A DNA stretch of 64,000 nucleotides from Bacillota bacterium (GCA_023388055.1 JAEWGW010000019.1:124001-188000), one strand, 5' to 3'. Numbered from the stretch's first letter, positions 25,401 to 34,556 are shown. Numbers and translations: made by a program. The notes: generated from the letters alone by a model not told the origin.

Positions 25401-26432
25401 ATGAACAAAGCAAATAATGACCTTATGCTTGAAGTAAAGGAACTCGAAGTCTCCTTCAGCACGTATGCCGGCGAGGTTCAAGCCGTGCGGGGAGTGTCCT
25501 TCGATTTGCATAAAGGCGAAGCTCTCGCCATCGTAGGCGAATCCGGCTGCGGCAAGTCCGTAACCGCACAGACCATCATGCGTCTGATTCCCATGCCTCC
25601 CGGAAACATTAAGAAGGGGCAAATTTTGTTTGACGGCGACAAGGATCTGGCCAAGCTGTCCGATAAGGACATGGAGCATATCCGCGGTTACGAAATGGGG
25701 ATGATCTTCCAGGATCCCATGACGTCCTTGAATCCGACTATGACGGTTGGCAAGCAAATTGCCGAAAGTCTGGTCAAGCACCAAAAGCTGTCCCAAAAGG
25801 CTGCTATCGAACAAGCTGTTGAGATGCTGAAGCTTGTTGGCATTCCCAGCCCGGAATCCCGGGTCAAGCAGTATCCCCATGAGCTGTCAGGCGGTATGCG
25901 CCAGCGGGTTATGATCGCACTTGCTCTGGCCTGCCGTCCCAAGCTTCTGATTGCGGACGAACCTACCACCGCATTGGACGTAACCATTCAAGCGCAAATT
26001 ATCGACTTGATGCAGGATCTGCAGAAGAAGCTGGGGATGTCCATTATTATCATTACCCATGACCTTGGTGTGGTGGCGAATATCGCCCAACGTGTTGTGG
26101 TTATGTATGCCGGCAAGGTAGTGGAAGTGGGGAAGGTAGATGATGTATTCTACAACTCCAAGCACCCGTATACTTGGGGCTTGCTTGCCTCGATGCCCCG
26201 CCTTGATCAGTCTGCCGATGAGCCGCTGATGCCCATTGAAGGCACACCTCCGGATTTGTTTGCCCCGCCAGTCGGCTGTGCTTTTGCAGCCCGCTGCGCT
26301 TATGCCATGGATATTTGCAAGAAGATAGACCCGGAGCTTACCGAAATCGGCAAAGGTCATGCGGCTGCTTGCTGGCTAACCCATCCGATGGCGCCTGAAG
26401 TATCCAGGCCTGTTGCGAAGGAGGTACGCTAG
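25401..26432 (+). CDS. oppD: Oligopeptide ABC transporter ATP-binding protein OppD, 343 aa
   Basis: Cytoplasmic ATPase. Walker A GESGCGKSVTAQ, Q-loop MIFQDPMTSLNP, signature LSGGMRQRVMIALAL, Walker B LLIADEPTTALDV and switch His in IIITHDLGVVA are all intact. The C-terminal oligopeptide domain carries a Cys cluster (CAFAARCAYAMDICKK plus AACW), probably an iron-sulfur site as in other Opp/Dpp ATPases. SD AGGAGGTGG lies 6 bases before ATG 25401; GTG 25392 overlaps the SD and is rejected. Confidence 0.94.
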   Translation: MNKANNDLMLEVKELEVSFSTYAGEVQAVRGVSFDLHKGEALAIVGESGCGKSVTAQTIMRLIPMPPGNIKKGQILFDGDKDLAKLSDKDMEHIRGYEMGMIFQDPMTSLNPTMTVGKQIAESLVKHQKLSQKAAIEQAVEMLKLVGIPSPESRVKQYPHELSGGMRQRVMIALALACRPKLLIADEPTTALDVTIQAQIIDLMQDLQKKLGMSIIIITHDLGVVANIAQRVVVMYAGKVVEVGKVDDVFYNSKHPYTWGLLASMPRLDQSADEPLMPIEGTPPDLFAPPVGCAFAARCAYAMDICKKIDPELTEIGKGHAAACWLTHPMAPEVSRPVAKEVR

Positions 26433-26433
26433 G

Positions 26434-27387
26434 ATGAAAGAGGAAACTTTACTTGAGATCAAGAACCTCAAGAAGCATTTTAATGTCAGAAACGGCGTGC
26501 TTAAAGCGGTTGACGGCATTAACTTTGCAATCAAACGCGGAGAAACGTTCGGTCTTGTAGGCGAATCCGGCTGCGGCAAATCCACTGCAGGCCGGACCAT
26601 TGTGAAGCTGTATGATGCCACAGAAGGCGAAGTGCTGTTTAACGGTGAGAACATCTACAAGTACAAGGGTCAGAAGCTTAAGAAGTTCAATCAACAAATG
26701 CAAATGGTGTTCCAGGATCCTTACGCTTCATTGAATCCCAGAATGACCATTGAGAATATTATCGGCGAAGGCATTGATATCCACGGTCTGGCTTCCGGAA
26801 AGGAACGCAAGGAGCAGATCTATCAGCTGCTCCAAGACGTAGGTCTGAATTCAGAGCATGCCGGACGTTTCCCCCATGAGTTCTCCGGCGGCCAACGGCA
26901 GCGGATCGGTATTGCCCGCGCACTGGCGATCCAGCCGCAGTTTATTGTGGCGGATGAACCGATCTCCGCACTGGACGTTTCCGTTCAGGCGCAGGTGGTT
27001 AATCTGTTCAAGAAGCTTCAGCGGGAGCGGGATTTGACTTATCTGTTCATTGCCCATGACTTGGCGATGGTGAAGCATATTTCGGACCGGATCGGCGTTA
27101 TGTATCTGGGCAAGATGATGGAGATTACCACCTCCGAAAAGCTGTACTCCCACCCGCTTCATCCGTATACCGTTTCCCTTCTGTCGGCGATTCCGATTCC
27201 CGATCCTGAAGTGGAAAAGAGACGGGAGCGTATTATTCTCCAGGGCGAAGTACCGAGCCCCTTGAATCCGCCCAGCGGTTGTCCGTTCCGGACACGTTGC
27301 CCCAAGGCTATGGCCAAGTGTGCGGAATCCATGCCGGAGATGAAGGAAGTAGAGCCAGGCCACTTTACCGCCTGCCATCTGTACTAA
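26434..27387 (+). CDS. oppF: Oligopeptide ABC transporter ATP-binding protein OppF, 317 aa
   Basis: Partner ATPase of OppD. Walker A GESGCGKSTAGR, Q-loop MVFQDPYASLNPRM, signature FSGGQRQRIGIARAL, Walker B FIVADEPISALDV and switch His FIAHDLAMVKH are intact. The C-terminal Cys pattern is GCPFRTRCPKAMAKCAE. The start codon lies one base after the oppD stop, and AAGGAGGT within the oppD end serves as SD. It is the last gene of the operon and is followed by a strong terminator. Confidence 0.94.
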   Translation: MKEETLLEIKNLKKHFNVRNGVLKAVDGINFAIKRGETFGLVGESGCGKSTAGRTIVKLYDATEGEVLFNGENIYKYKGQKLKKFNQQMQMVFQDPYASLNPRMTIENIIGEGIDIHGLASGKERKEQIYQLLQDVGLNSEHAGRFPHEFSGGQRQRIGIARALAIQPQFIVADEPISALDVSVQAQVVNLFKKLQRERDLTYLFIAHDLAMVKHISDRIGVMYLGKMMEITTSEKLYSHPLHPYTVSLLSAIPIPDPEVEKRRERIILQGEVPSPLNPPSGCPFRTRCPKAMAKCAESMPEMKEVEPGHFTACHLY

Positions 27388-27396
27388 TTCTAAAGC

Positions 27397-27444
27397 AAAA
27401 ACCGCCTGCCGGCATTCCCCAATGGGAGCCGCGGCGGTTTTTTA
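27397..27444 (+). terminator. Terminator of the opp operon
   Basis: AAAACCGCC pairs with GGCGGTTTT, with an inner GCCGGC/GCCGC stem, then a T-run. The A-run on the left lets it also act on the convergent minus-strand gene. Confidence 0.85.
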
Positions 27445-27461
27445 TTACAGGCGGGGACAAG

Positions 27462-28112
27462 CTACACGGCTGGATGGGACTCATCCTTTACAAGAGCCAT
27501 TACGCTTCTATAAAACAGCAGCCAGCAGACCGCGATAACGGCACCCCAAATCCAGTTGTAAATCCGGATATAAAAAAGGTAATTGTCATACCCAATGGTC
27601 AGCTTGCCCAATTGTTCATTATAAAACTGGGTAAGCACCGTCCATTTAATAAAGGCGAAGCCCAGGCTTTTGATGCCCATCAGAATAGTAATCAGCTGCA
27701 GCAGCCTCCAGGGTTTGGGCTGAACGTACAGCTCACGGGTTTCCTGGCGGTTATAACCTTGAAGCTCGGCCACATCCAAGGCAAAATACATACTCACCGG
27801 GCGGCGGAGAAGCAGGGTCAGAGTGTAGAAGAGGATCATGACCACACTTTGCCAGAAGCCGTACAGGAACATATTGCGTACAGAGCCGGCCAACAGGTCC
27901 AAAGCGGAATCGATCAGCATGGTTGTCAGCAGGAAGATGCCTGTAAAGTTGGCTTTTTTGCGGATGGCCAGAGTCAGCACAGTATAGAGAATACCCGGAA
28001 TGCCTGTAAGTAAGATCAGATAATAATCCGGCAGGTGGCCTTCACCCAATCGCCATACGGCTACCGGGAGCACCAGATAAATGACGACGTCCCAAAGCAT
28101 ACTTGATTTCAT
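27462..28112 (-). CDS. VC0807-like polytopic membrane protein, 216 aa
   Basis: Predicted inner-membrane protein with five or six hydrophobic segments (for example DVVIYLVLPVAVW, YYLILLTGIPGILYTVLTLA, NFTGIFLLTTMLIDSALDLL, FWQSVVMILFYTLTLLLR, and NWIWGAVIAVCWLLFYRSVM at the end). The layout resembles the VC0807 family, whose function is unknown. A cytoplasmic loop (DVAELQGYNRQETRELYVQP) separates the first and second halves. It is convergent with the opp operon and divergent from bshC. I assign no function. Confidence 0.6.
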   Translation of the reverse strand: MKSSMLWDVVIYLVLPVAVWRLGEGHLPDYYLILLTGIPGILYTVLTLAIRKKANFTGIFLLTTMLIDSALDLLAGSVRNMFLYGFWQSVVMILFYTLTLLLRRPVSMYFALDVAELQGYNRQETRELYVQPKPWRLLQLITILMGIKSLGFAFIKWTVLTQFYNEQLGKLTIGYDNYLFYIRIYNWIWGAVIAVCWLLFYRSVMALVKDESHPAV

Positions 28113-28282
28113 TGGATCCCCTTCGTCAGCAGAACAAGCTGCTGGGATAGAATGGGATTATCGTAGCGTCTTCATACATTGTTGTCAATGAAAAACTTGA
28201 TAGGCATAAGCAGTTTGGTATTTGTGCAAAGCTTGGCTTTGCGTTAAGATAAAAGCTGGACATGAGAGGAGGCCGGAGCATC

Positions 28283-29914
28283 TTGCAACTGGTAGAAGCG
28301 GTACGCAGCAAAAGCCAACCGCTGGCAGAGGATTATTGCCGGCATTACGATAAGGTGGCAGAGCGTTTCGATTATCATCCCTGGCAGGACGGCGAATGGG
28401 AGCGGCGGGCAGACTGGTTAGCCTCCACTCATTCGGAACGGGCGCCGCGGGATAGCATGATCGAGGTGCTGACAGCATACAATCTCAAGCAAGGAAACGA
28501 CCATGAGGCCGTCCATCAATCCCTTGCCCTGTTGGCGCAGGAGGATACCCTGGTAATAACAGGCGGCCAGCAGGCAGGTTTATTTACAGGACCGCTGCTG
28601 GTGATTTATAAAGCCATTTCCATCATTCGGCTGGCCCGTGAGGCTTCGGCCACGCTGGGCAAACCGGTGGTCCCGGTGTTCTGGATTGCCGGAGAGGACC
28701 ATGACTTTGATGAGGTGAATCATTGGCATGCCTTAACTCCTCAGCTTGCTGTGGAACGGTTCCGTCTGGAGCATCCCACAGGCAAACGCGAGGCGGTAAG
28801 CCGGCTTGCTTTCGAATCCTGGGCCGATGCTCTGGCGAAGATGGAGGAATGGCTCCAGGACAGCGACTTCAAGCCTGACCTGATGGCGCGTCTGCAGGAA
28901 TATGCGGATGTGTCCCGGACGCTGACGGATTATTTTGCCCGGATTATGGGATGGCTGTTTGGAGCCCACGGCTTGGTGCTGCTGGATTCGGATGATCCGG
29001 CCCTGCGCCGGCTGGAGAGCCCCATGTTCCGGCGCCTGTTGACGGATTGTGAGGAGCTGAACCGTTGTGTGCTGGACGGCAGCGCCGCCGTGACCGAGCT
29101 GGGTTATACCCCCCAGGCGGACCAGACTCCGGGGCAGGCTAATCTGTTCTTCTATAATGACAACGGCGAGCGGACCCTGCTGTACCGGGACGGAGACGGG
29201 TTTACCAACCGGAAACAGACCTTCCGCGTAGAGAAGGCGGAGCTGGAGCGCCTCGTGGAGGAGGAGCCCTGGCGATTCAGCAATAACGTCATGACCCGGC
29301 CGATGATGCAGGATTATGTGCTTCCGGTGCTGGCTGTGGTGCTGGGACCGGGAGAAATCGCCTATTGGTCGTTGACCCGGGAGGCGTTCCACCGGATGGG
29401 CTTGCGGCTGCCCATTGTCAAACCCCGCCTGGAGTTTACCTTAATTGAAGGAACGGTACATAAGAATATGGAGAAATTCGGCCTCACGTACGATGCCGTA
29501 ATGGACCAGTTCGATGACTTCCGCCAGGAGTGGCTGATGGACCAGGGGCAGTATGAGGTGGAGGAGCTGTTTTCGGAAACCCGCAGGAGATTTCTGGAGC
29601 TGTACCGGCCTGTTATGGAGACCGTAGCGAGCCTCAATCCCGGCCTGGCGAAGCTGGGAGATACCAACAAGCAAAAGATTGTGGAGCAGATCGAATATCT
29701 CCGCAACCGGGCTGCGGATTCCCTGCAGAGCAAATTTTCCAGCGGACTGCGCCAATTGGACCGCATCCGGCTCAGCTTGAGCCCATTGTCCAAGCCGCAG
29801 GAAAGAGTGTATAATGTGTTTGCTTATTTGAACCGTTATGGAAGCGGCTGGATTGATGAGCTCATTGCCACACCTTATGACAATGACGGCAAACACCGGC
29901 TGATGTTTTTTTAA
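28283..29914 (+). CDS. bshC: Bacillithiol biosynthesis cysteine-adding enzyme BshC, 543 aa
   Basis: Adds cysteine to glucosaminyl-malate in the last step of bacillithiol synthesis. Recognised from ITGGQQAGLFTGPLLVIYKA, PVVPVFWIAGEDHDFDEVNH and the C-terminal LNRYGSGWIDELI. Length agrees with B. subtilis BshC (539 aa). I chose TTG 28283 because it gives an N-terminus MQLVEAV that matches the family start (B. subtilis MQLTEL) and has AGGAGG 11 bases upstream; ATG 28262 lies in front of that SD. In B. subtilis bshC (yllA) directly precedes mraZ; here ahcY and a lipoprotein gene intervene. Confidence 0.93.
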   Translation: MQLVEAVRSKSQPLAEDYCRHYDKVAERFDYHPWQDGEWERRADWLASTHSERAPRDSMIEVLTAYNLKQGNDHEAVHQSLALLAQEDTLVITGGQQAGLFTGPLLVIYKAISIIRLAREASATLGKPVVPVFWIAGEDHDFDEVNHWHALTPQLAVERFRLEHPTGKREAVSRLAFESWADALAKMEEWLQDSDFKPDLMARLQEYADVSRTLTDYFARIMGWLFGAHGLVLLDSDDPALRRLESPMFRRLLTDCEELNRCVLDGSAAVTELGYTPQADQTPGQANLFFYNDNGERTLLYRDGDGFTNRKQTFRVEKAELERLVEEEPWRFSNNVMTRPMMQDYVLPVLAVVLGPGEIAYWSLTREAFHRMGLRLPIVKPRLEFTLIEGTVHKNMEKFGLTYDAVMDQFDDFRQEWLMDQGQYEVEELFSETRRRFLELYRPVMETVASLNPGLAKLGDTNKQKIVEQIEYLRNRAADSLQSKFSSGLRQLDRIRLSLSPLSKPQERVYNVFAYLNRYGSGWIDELIATPYDNDGKHRLMFF

Positions 29915-29952
29915 TAGAACCTATACCCCCAATTCTTAAAGGAGGCATTCCA

Positions 29953-31215
29953 ATGACATTGCAAAACAAAAGCATTATTGCCGATCCGGCGCTGGCTCCG
30001 GAAGGGCATCTGAAAATTGACTGGGTGGACGCCCACATGCCGGTCCTGAACAAAATCAAGGAGCAGTTCCAACAGGAGCAGCCCTTTAAAGGTTTGAAGG
30101 TGGCTATTTCCCTTCATCTCGAGGCCAAAACCGCTTACCTGGCCAAGGTGGTTCAGGCGGGCGGAGCGGATGTGACCATCACCGGCAGCAATCCGCTGTC
30201 TACACAGGATGATGTATGCGCAGCGCTGGTTGAGGACGGTATTCGGGTGTATGCCAAATACAACCCCTCTCCGGAGGAGTATAAGGCCCTTCTGATCAAA
30301 ACGCTGGAGGAAAAACCCGACCTGATCATTGACGACGGCGGAGATTTGGTGACCATTCTCCACAGCGAGCGCCAGGATCTGCTGGCCCAGGTCCGGGGCG
30401 GTGCGGAGGAGACCACAACCGGTATTCTCCGGCTGAAGTCTCTGGAGAATGAGGGCAAGCTGAAGTTCCCGATGGTGGCCGTGAATGATGCCTTCTGCAA
30501 ATATTTGTTCGACAACCGTTATGGCACCGGCCAATCCGTATGGGATGGCATTAACCGTACCACCAACCTGGTGGTGGCAGGCAAAACAGTGGTTGTTGTC
30601 GGTTATGGCTGGTGCGGCAAGGGTGTTGCTATGCGGGCCAAGGGTCTGGGCGCCAAGGTTATTGTTACTGAAGTGGATGCCATCAAGGCCATTGAGGCGT
30701 ATATGGACGGCTTCCATGTGATGCCGATGCTGGAAGCGGCCAAGGAAGGCGATTTCTTCGTTACCGTAACCGGCAACCGGGATGTGATTCGGGGCGAGCA
30801 CTATGCGGTGATGAAGGATGGCGCGATTCTCTCCAATGCCGGCCACTTCGATGTGGAAGTGAACAAACCCGAGCTGGAAGCCTTATCCAACTCCAAACGG
30901 ACAGTCCGCAAGAATATCGAGGAATACAAGCTGAAGGACGGACGCAGCATCTATCTGCTGGCCGAAGGCCGTCTGGTCAATCTGGCGGCAGGCGACGGCC
31001 ACCCGGCGGAAATTATGGATATGACCTTTGCCCTGCAGGCGCTGGCCCTGAAATATGTCAATGACCAATACCAAACCATCGGCAATAAGGTGGTCAATGT
31101 GCCTTATGAGCTGGATGAGCAGGTAGCCCGCTTCAAGCTGGCTTCCATGGGTCTGGCCATTGATGCCCTGACTGAGGAGCAAGCCGCTTATCTGTCCGGT
31201 TGGGCGGAGCATTAA
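29953..31215 (+). CDS. ahcY: Adenosylhomocysteinase, 420 aa
   Basis: Hydrolyses S-adenosylhomocysteine to adenosine and homocysteine, keeping methyltransferases free of product inhibition. It has the NAD-binding motif VVVVGYGWCGKGVAMRAKGL (residues 217-224 are the glycine loop), the substrate-domain stretch EETTTGILRL, the NDAFCKYLFDNRYGTGQS hinge with its conserved Lys and Asn/Asp, and SNAGHFDVEV. It ends at YLSGWAEH, a short C-terminus as in many bacterial forms. B. subtilis lacks this enzyme and uses the MtnN/LuxS route instead. SD AAGGAGG precedes ATG 29953. A terminator follows. Confidence 0.95.
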   Translation: MTLQNKSIIADPALAPEGHLKIDWVDAHMPVLNKIKEQFQQEQPFKGLKVAISLHLEAKTAYLAKVVQAGGADVTITGSNPLSTQDDVCAALVEDGIRVYAKYNPSPEEYKALLIKTLEEKPDLIIDDGGDLVTILHSERQDLLAQVRGGAEETTTGILRLKSLENEGKLKFPMVAVNDAFCKYLFDNRYGTGQSVWDGINRTTNLVVAGKTVVVVGYGWCGKGVAMRAKGLGAKVIVTEVDAIKAIEAYMDGFHVMPMLEAAKEGDFFVTVTGNRDVIRGEHYAVMKDGAILSNAGHFDVEVNKPELEALSNSKRTVRKNIEEYKLKDGRSIYLLAEGRLVNLAAGDGHPAEIMDMTFALQALALKYVNDQYQTIGNKVVNVPYELDEQVARFKLASMGLAIDALTEEQAAYLSGWAEH

Positions 31216-31235
31216 GCATCCCTGAATATAAGTCA

Positions 31236-31279
31236 AAGAGGCAGTCCTTCCGCAGCCATTCGGAGGGGCTGCTTTTTTT
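31236..31279 (+). terminator. Terminator after ahcY
   Basis: GGCAGTCCTTCCG pairs with CGGAGGGGCTGC (one mismatch region), then seven T. Confidence 0.82.
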
Positions 31280-31432
31280 GAATCGGACTGCAGTAAATTG
31301 GAGGGGCAATTGCAACATTTTCCCTGCGTATGCCGTTTGATGGATAACGGAAACCGGCGCTCTCAACCATAACGGATGGTTAGACGGTTCCGGACCGGTC
31401 CATGGAAATGACAAAACACAGGGGGAATCGGG

Positions 31433-32497
31433 ATGAAATGGGGGAAAAGGATTGCGGCGGTATGGCTGGCGGCAGCGTTGGCACTGGCAGGATGCTCCGC
31501 GGCGGATAAGAGTGAAAGCTCCACAGCAAGCAGCGAAAGCGGTTCGTCGGCCAAGATGATGAGCAACTCGGTTGCCGACCAGATGGGGGTAACCCAAACC
31601 TCCAAGCAGTCGGATAAGGACAACAGCAAAGCAGCTCCGGCTGCCCAGCCGGCTGGGCAGACCACTGCAGGCAGCCAAAGCAGCGGCACAGGGGAAGAGA
31701 AGGGAGCGGGCTTCTCCGGCATGGGAACGGACCAGGAAGGGCTGAACCGCAAGTTGGTATACAAGGCCAACCTGACCATGAAGGTGAAGAGCTACGTGGA
31801 TGCACAGGCGGAGATCCGCAATCTGGTGACTCTCTCCGGCGGATACATTCTCCAGTTCTCGGAGAACAGCACCAGCCGGGAGGAGGGCGGCAACTTCGTC
31901 CTAAAGATTCCGTCCACAGGCTTCTCCACCTTCCTGAAGGAGCTGGAGAAGATCCCGAATGAAGCCATTCAGCGCAATGTCCAGGCCCAGGACTTCTCCG
32001 AGGAGTATGTGGATCTGGAAGCCCAGCTGAAGGCGAAGCAGGTGGTGGAGGCCCGTTATCTGGAATTTATGCAGAAGGCCACCCGGACGGAGGAGCTGGT
32101 GCAATACACCAACGAGTTGGCCAAGATTCAGGAGGCCATTGAAAGAATGAAGGGGCGTATGCGCTACATCGACTCGAATGTCGCTTTTTCCACCGTGGAA
32201 ATCCGGCTTTACCAGCCCGGAAGCTCTATGGATACCCATAAATCGGATTCCGTATTCGGCCGCTCCCGGGATGCCATGCTCTCTTCCATGGGATTCCTGG
32301 CCGGCTTCGGTCAAGGGCTGGTGGTTTTCCTGGCAGGAGTTATCCCCATCGCAGCCATCGGGCTCGTCGTAGGTTCTCCACTGTGGATATTGCATTACAG
32401 AAGCCGCAAGAAACGCAGAGCGCAAGCGGAGGCTTATCAACAGAAAATGCAGGCTCATGTCCAGCCTAAAGAGGAAACAGATGATAAAACGACATGA
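31433..32497 (+). CDS. DUF4349 domain lipoprotein, 354 aa
   Basis: Lipoprotein signal ends AALALAGC with Cys21. A low-complexity Ser/Gln/Ala linker (residues 22-95) leads to the DUF4349 domain: LVYKANLTMKVKSYVDAQAE, VTLSGGYILQFSEN, EDLEAQLKAK-like heptads, and RMRYIDSNVAFSTVEIRLYQ. A transmembrane helix near residues 290-325 (GFGQGLVVFLAGVIPIAAIG) is followed by a basic tail (RSRKKRRAQAE). The domain is a coiled-coil envelope module of unknown function. The gene sits between ahcY and mraZ with its own terminator. Confidence 0.82.
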   Translation: MKWGKRIAAVWLAAALALAGCSAADKSESSTASSESGSSAKMMSNSVADQMGVTQTSKQSDKDNSKAAPAAQPAGQTTAGSQSSGTGEEKGAGFSGMGTDQEGLNRKLVYKANLTMKVKSYVDAQAEIRNLVTLSGGYILQFSENSTSREEGGNFVLKIPSTGFSTFLKELEKIPNEAIQRNVQAQDFSEEYVDLEAQLKAKQVVEARYLEFMQKATRTEELVQYTNELAKIQEAIERMKGRMRYIDSNVAFSTVEIRLYQPGSSMDTHKSDSVFGRSRDAMLSSMGFLAGFGQGLVVFLAGVIPIAAIGLVVGSPLWILHYRSRKKRRAQAEAYQQKMQAHVQPKEETDDKTT

Positions 32498-32567
32498 TTT
32501 TCTAAAATCCCTTCAAAGATTGACGTAATTGGTTGACTTTTGGCGATATATATGAAATCTTTTTTTG

Positions 32568-32596
32568 AAATCCTGCTGAGTCCAGCAGGATTTTTT
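32568..32596 (+). terminator. Terminator upstream of the mraZ operon
   Basis: AAATCCTGCTG, loop AGTC, CAGCAGGATTTTTT. A perfect stem with a T-run; it insulates the division cluster. Confidence 0.9.
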
Positions 32597-32623
32597 GCAT
32601 ATGTGGAGAACTCTTTAAAAGGT

Positions 32624-32659
32624 GTGGTGAAAAGTGGGGCAAAGTGGGGATAAAGGGGG
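32624..32659 (+). promoter_or_regulatory. MraZ operator: 10-bp-spaced direct repeats
   Basis: GTGGTGAAAA (32624), GTGGGGCAAA (32634), GTGGGGATAA (32644) and AGGGGG (32654) recur at exactly 10-bp steps just upstream of the mraZ start, with an outlying GTGGAG at 32603. MraZ is known in other bacteria to bind short TGGG-containing direct repeats in its own promoter, so autoregulation is likely. Confidence 0.8.
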
Positions 32660-32666
32660 CGGAATT

Positions 32667-33098
32667 ATGTTTATGGGGGAATATCAGCATGCCATCGACG
32701 AAAAAGGCCGGCTTACCATCCCCTCCAAATTCCGCGATGAGCTCGCCCCAACCTTTGTCATCACGAGAGGTCTGGACAAATGCCTGTTTGTGTATCCGAT
32801 GGAAGAGTGGAAAGTCCTGGAGCAGAAGCTTAAGGCACTGCCCATGATGAAGGCGGAGGCCAGGGCCTTCAGCCGGATGTTTTTTTCAGGAGCCACGGAA
32901 TGTGAGTTGGATAAACAGGGAAGGGTAAATATACCCAATAACCTGATTAATCATGCACTGCTGGAGAAGGATTGCGTCATTATCGGCGTATCGGGAAAAA
33001 TCGAAATTTGGAGCAAGGCGGAATGGGACAGCTATTCCCAATCCTCCCAGGATTCCTTTAATGAAATAGCGGAAACGCTGATTGATTTTAACTTCTAG
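32667..33098 (+). CDS. mraZ: Transcriptional regulator MraZ, 143 aa
   Basis: First gene of the division and wall cluster. It contains two AbrB-like SpoVT repeats: MFMGEYQHAIDEKGRLTIPS at the start and ATECELDKQGRVNIPNNLIN in the middle. The ATG at 32667 matches the B. subtilis N-terminus and length (143 aa); an upstream ATG in the same frame (32634) falls inside the operator repeats. MraZ represses its own operon in the species where this has been tested. rsmH follows after 15 bp. Confidence 0.96.
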   Translation: MFMGEYQHAIDEKGRLTIPSKFRDELAPTFVITRGLDKCLFVYPMEEWKVLEQKLKALPMMKAEARAFSRMFFSGATECELDKQGRVNIPNNLINHALLEKDCVIIGVSGKIEIWSKAEWDSYSQSSQDSFNEIAETLIDFNF

Positions 33099-33113
33099 GA
33101 GGTTATACACATT

Positions 33114-34070
33114 TTGTTTCATCATATTACGGTTTTGAAGGAAGAGGCTGTGGAGGGACTTGCCATTAAGCCCGACGGCATCTATGTGGACTGCACCTTA
33201 GGGGGAGCCGGCCACAGTGAGCGGATTGCAGCGCAGTTGGGACCCGGCGGCCGGTTGATCGGGCTGGATCAGGATGACGCGGCATTGGCCTTTGCCGGAG
33301 AGAAGCTGTCCGTTTATGGAGACAGGGTTACCCTGGTAAAGACGAATTTCCGCTATATCCGGCAGGCTCTGGAGAAGGCCGGGGTTCCGTTGTCTGCGGA
33401 GGGTGTGCCTCAGGTGGACGGTATCCTCTTGGACTTGGGCGTGTCATCGCCCCAACTGGATGATGCGGAGCGGGGCTTCAGCTATCATCAGGATGCGGAG
33501 CTGGACATGCGCATGGACCAAACCGCTCCTCTCACGGCCCGGAAGCTGGTGAATGAATGGCCGGAGGCGGAGCTGACCCGGATTCTGTTCGAATACGGGG
33601 AAGAGAAATTCGCCAGGAGAATCGCTTCCGTGATCGTGAAGGCCCGGGAGAAGGCGCCCGTGGAAACCACCGGCCAGCTGGCCGAGCTGATCAAGGAGGG
33701 GATTCCCGCAGCGGCCAGACGGACGGGCGGACATCCGGCCAAACGCAGCTTTCAAGCGATCCGCATTGCCGTCAACGACGAGCTGGGTGCGCTGGAGGAT
33801 GTGCTGGAGCAGGGAATTGAATGCCTGAAGCCCGGCGGAAGAATTTCGGTCATTACCTTTCACTCCCTGGAGGACCGGATTGTCAAACAAGCATTCTCCG
33901 GACATATCGAGTCCTGCACCTGCCCGCCGGATTTCCCCATCTGCGTATGCGGCCGGAAATCTACCCTGAGGCTGGTCAACCGCAAGCCCATCGTACCGGG
34001 TGACAATGAGCTGGAAGTAAACCAGAGGGCCCGCTCCTCCAAGCTGCGCATCGCCGAGAAGCTGGGATAA
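33114..34070 (+). CDS. rsmH: 16S rRNA (cytosine-1402-N4)-methyltransferase RsmH, 318 aa
   Basis: Methylates N4 of C1402 in the 30S decoding site using SAM. Signature parts are FHHITVLKEEAVEGL, YVDCTLGGAGHSERI, GILLDLGVSSPQLDDAERGF and the catalytic-domain end RISVITFHSLEDRIVKQAF, with a Cys cluster CTCPPDFPICVCGRK. The start is TTG 33114, with AGGAGGT 10 bases upstream overlapping the mraZ stop. It keeps the usual mraZ-rsmH-ftsL order. Confidence 0.96.
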   Translation: MFHHITVLKEEAVEGLAIKPDGIYVDCTLGGAGHSERIAAQLGPGGRLIGLDQDDAALAFAGEKLSVYGDRVTLVKTNFRYIRQALEKAGVPLSAEGVPQVDGILLDLGVSSPQLDDAERGFSYHQDAELDMRMDQTAPLTARKLVNEWPEAELTRILFEYGEEKFARRIASVIVKAREKAPVETTGQLAELIKEGIPAAARRTGGHPAKRSFQAIRIAVNDELGALEDVLEQGIECLKPGGRISVITFHSLEDRIVKQAFSGHIESCTCPPDFPICVCGRKSTLRLVNRKPIVPGDNELEVNQRARSSKLRIAEKLG

Positions 34071-34139
34071 AGCCGTCTGTCGCATAGATCAAGCACCGTT
34101 CTTTTTTACGAGTGAGAACCTGATGAAGGATGTGTAAAA

Positions 34140-34556
34140 ATGGCAGCTTATATACGTGGGAATTTGGCAGTCGAGGAGAGACAAAACTCCCCGGAACGTG
34201 TTAAGATCAAGGAAACCCGCAGGGTGGTATACCGGACAAGCCGCCTTCCGACACAGGAGAAGCTTCTGTACTTGTTTACGGTGCTGCTTTGTGCGCTGGT
34301 GGCAGGCATTGTCATTTGGCGGTATGCCCAAATCTATCAGATGAATACCCGGATTCAGAATGTGGAGAGGGAAATTTCCCGGCTGGAAACCGACAATAAT
34401 GCCCTGAAGGAGAAGCTGTCGAAAATGATAGACCCTTCCCAATATATGGATGAAGCGGCGAAGAAGGGGCTTGTGCGCATACAGGAGGATAATTTTGTCC
34501 GTGTGCCGGTTGAAGTAAAAACCCAGCAGGGTTCTTCGGCTGCTGGTAAGCCATAA
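34140..34556 (+). CDS. ftsL: Cell division protein FtsL, 138 aa
   Basis: Small bitopic division protein. A basic cytoplasmic tail (about residues 1-38) is followed by one transmembrane helix (LLYLFTVLLCALVAGIVIW) and an extracellular leucine-zipper-like coiled coil (IQNVEREISRLETDNNALKE). FtsL pairs with DivIC and FtsQ/DivIB and activates the septal synthase. Identification rests on topology and on position between rsmH and pbpB, as is usual for this poorly conserved family. Confidence 0.88.
   Translation: MAAYIRGNLAVEERQNSPERVKIKETRRVVYRTSRLPTQEKLLYLFTVLLCALVAGIVIWRYAQIYQMNTRIQNVEREISRLETDNNALKEKLSKMIDPSQYMDEAAKKGLVRIQEDNFVRVPVEVKTQQGSSAAGKP

Noticed and set aside
28226..28260. TTGTGC-17-TAAGAT promoter for bshC
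   Set aside because: The -35 matches only three of six positions and the region contains an inverted repeat; too weak to list.
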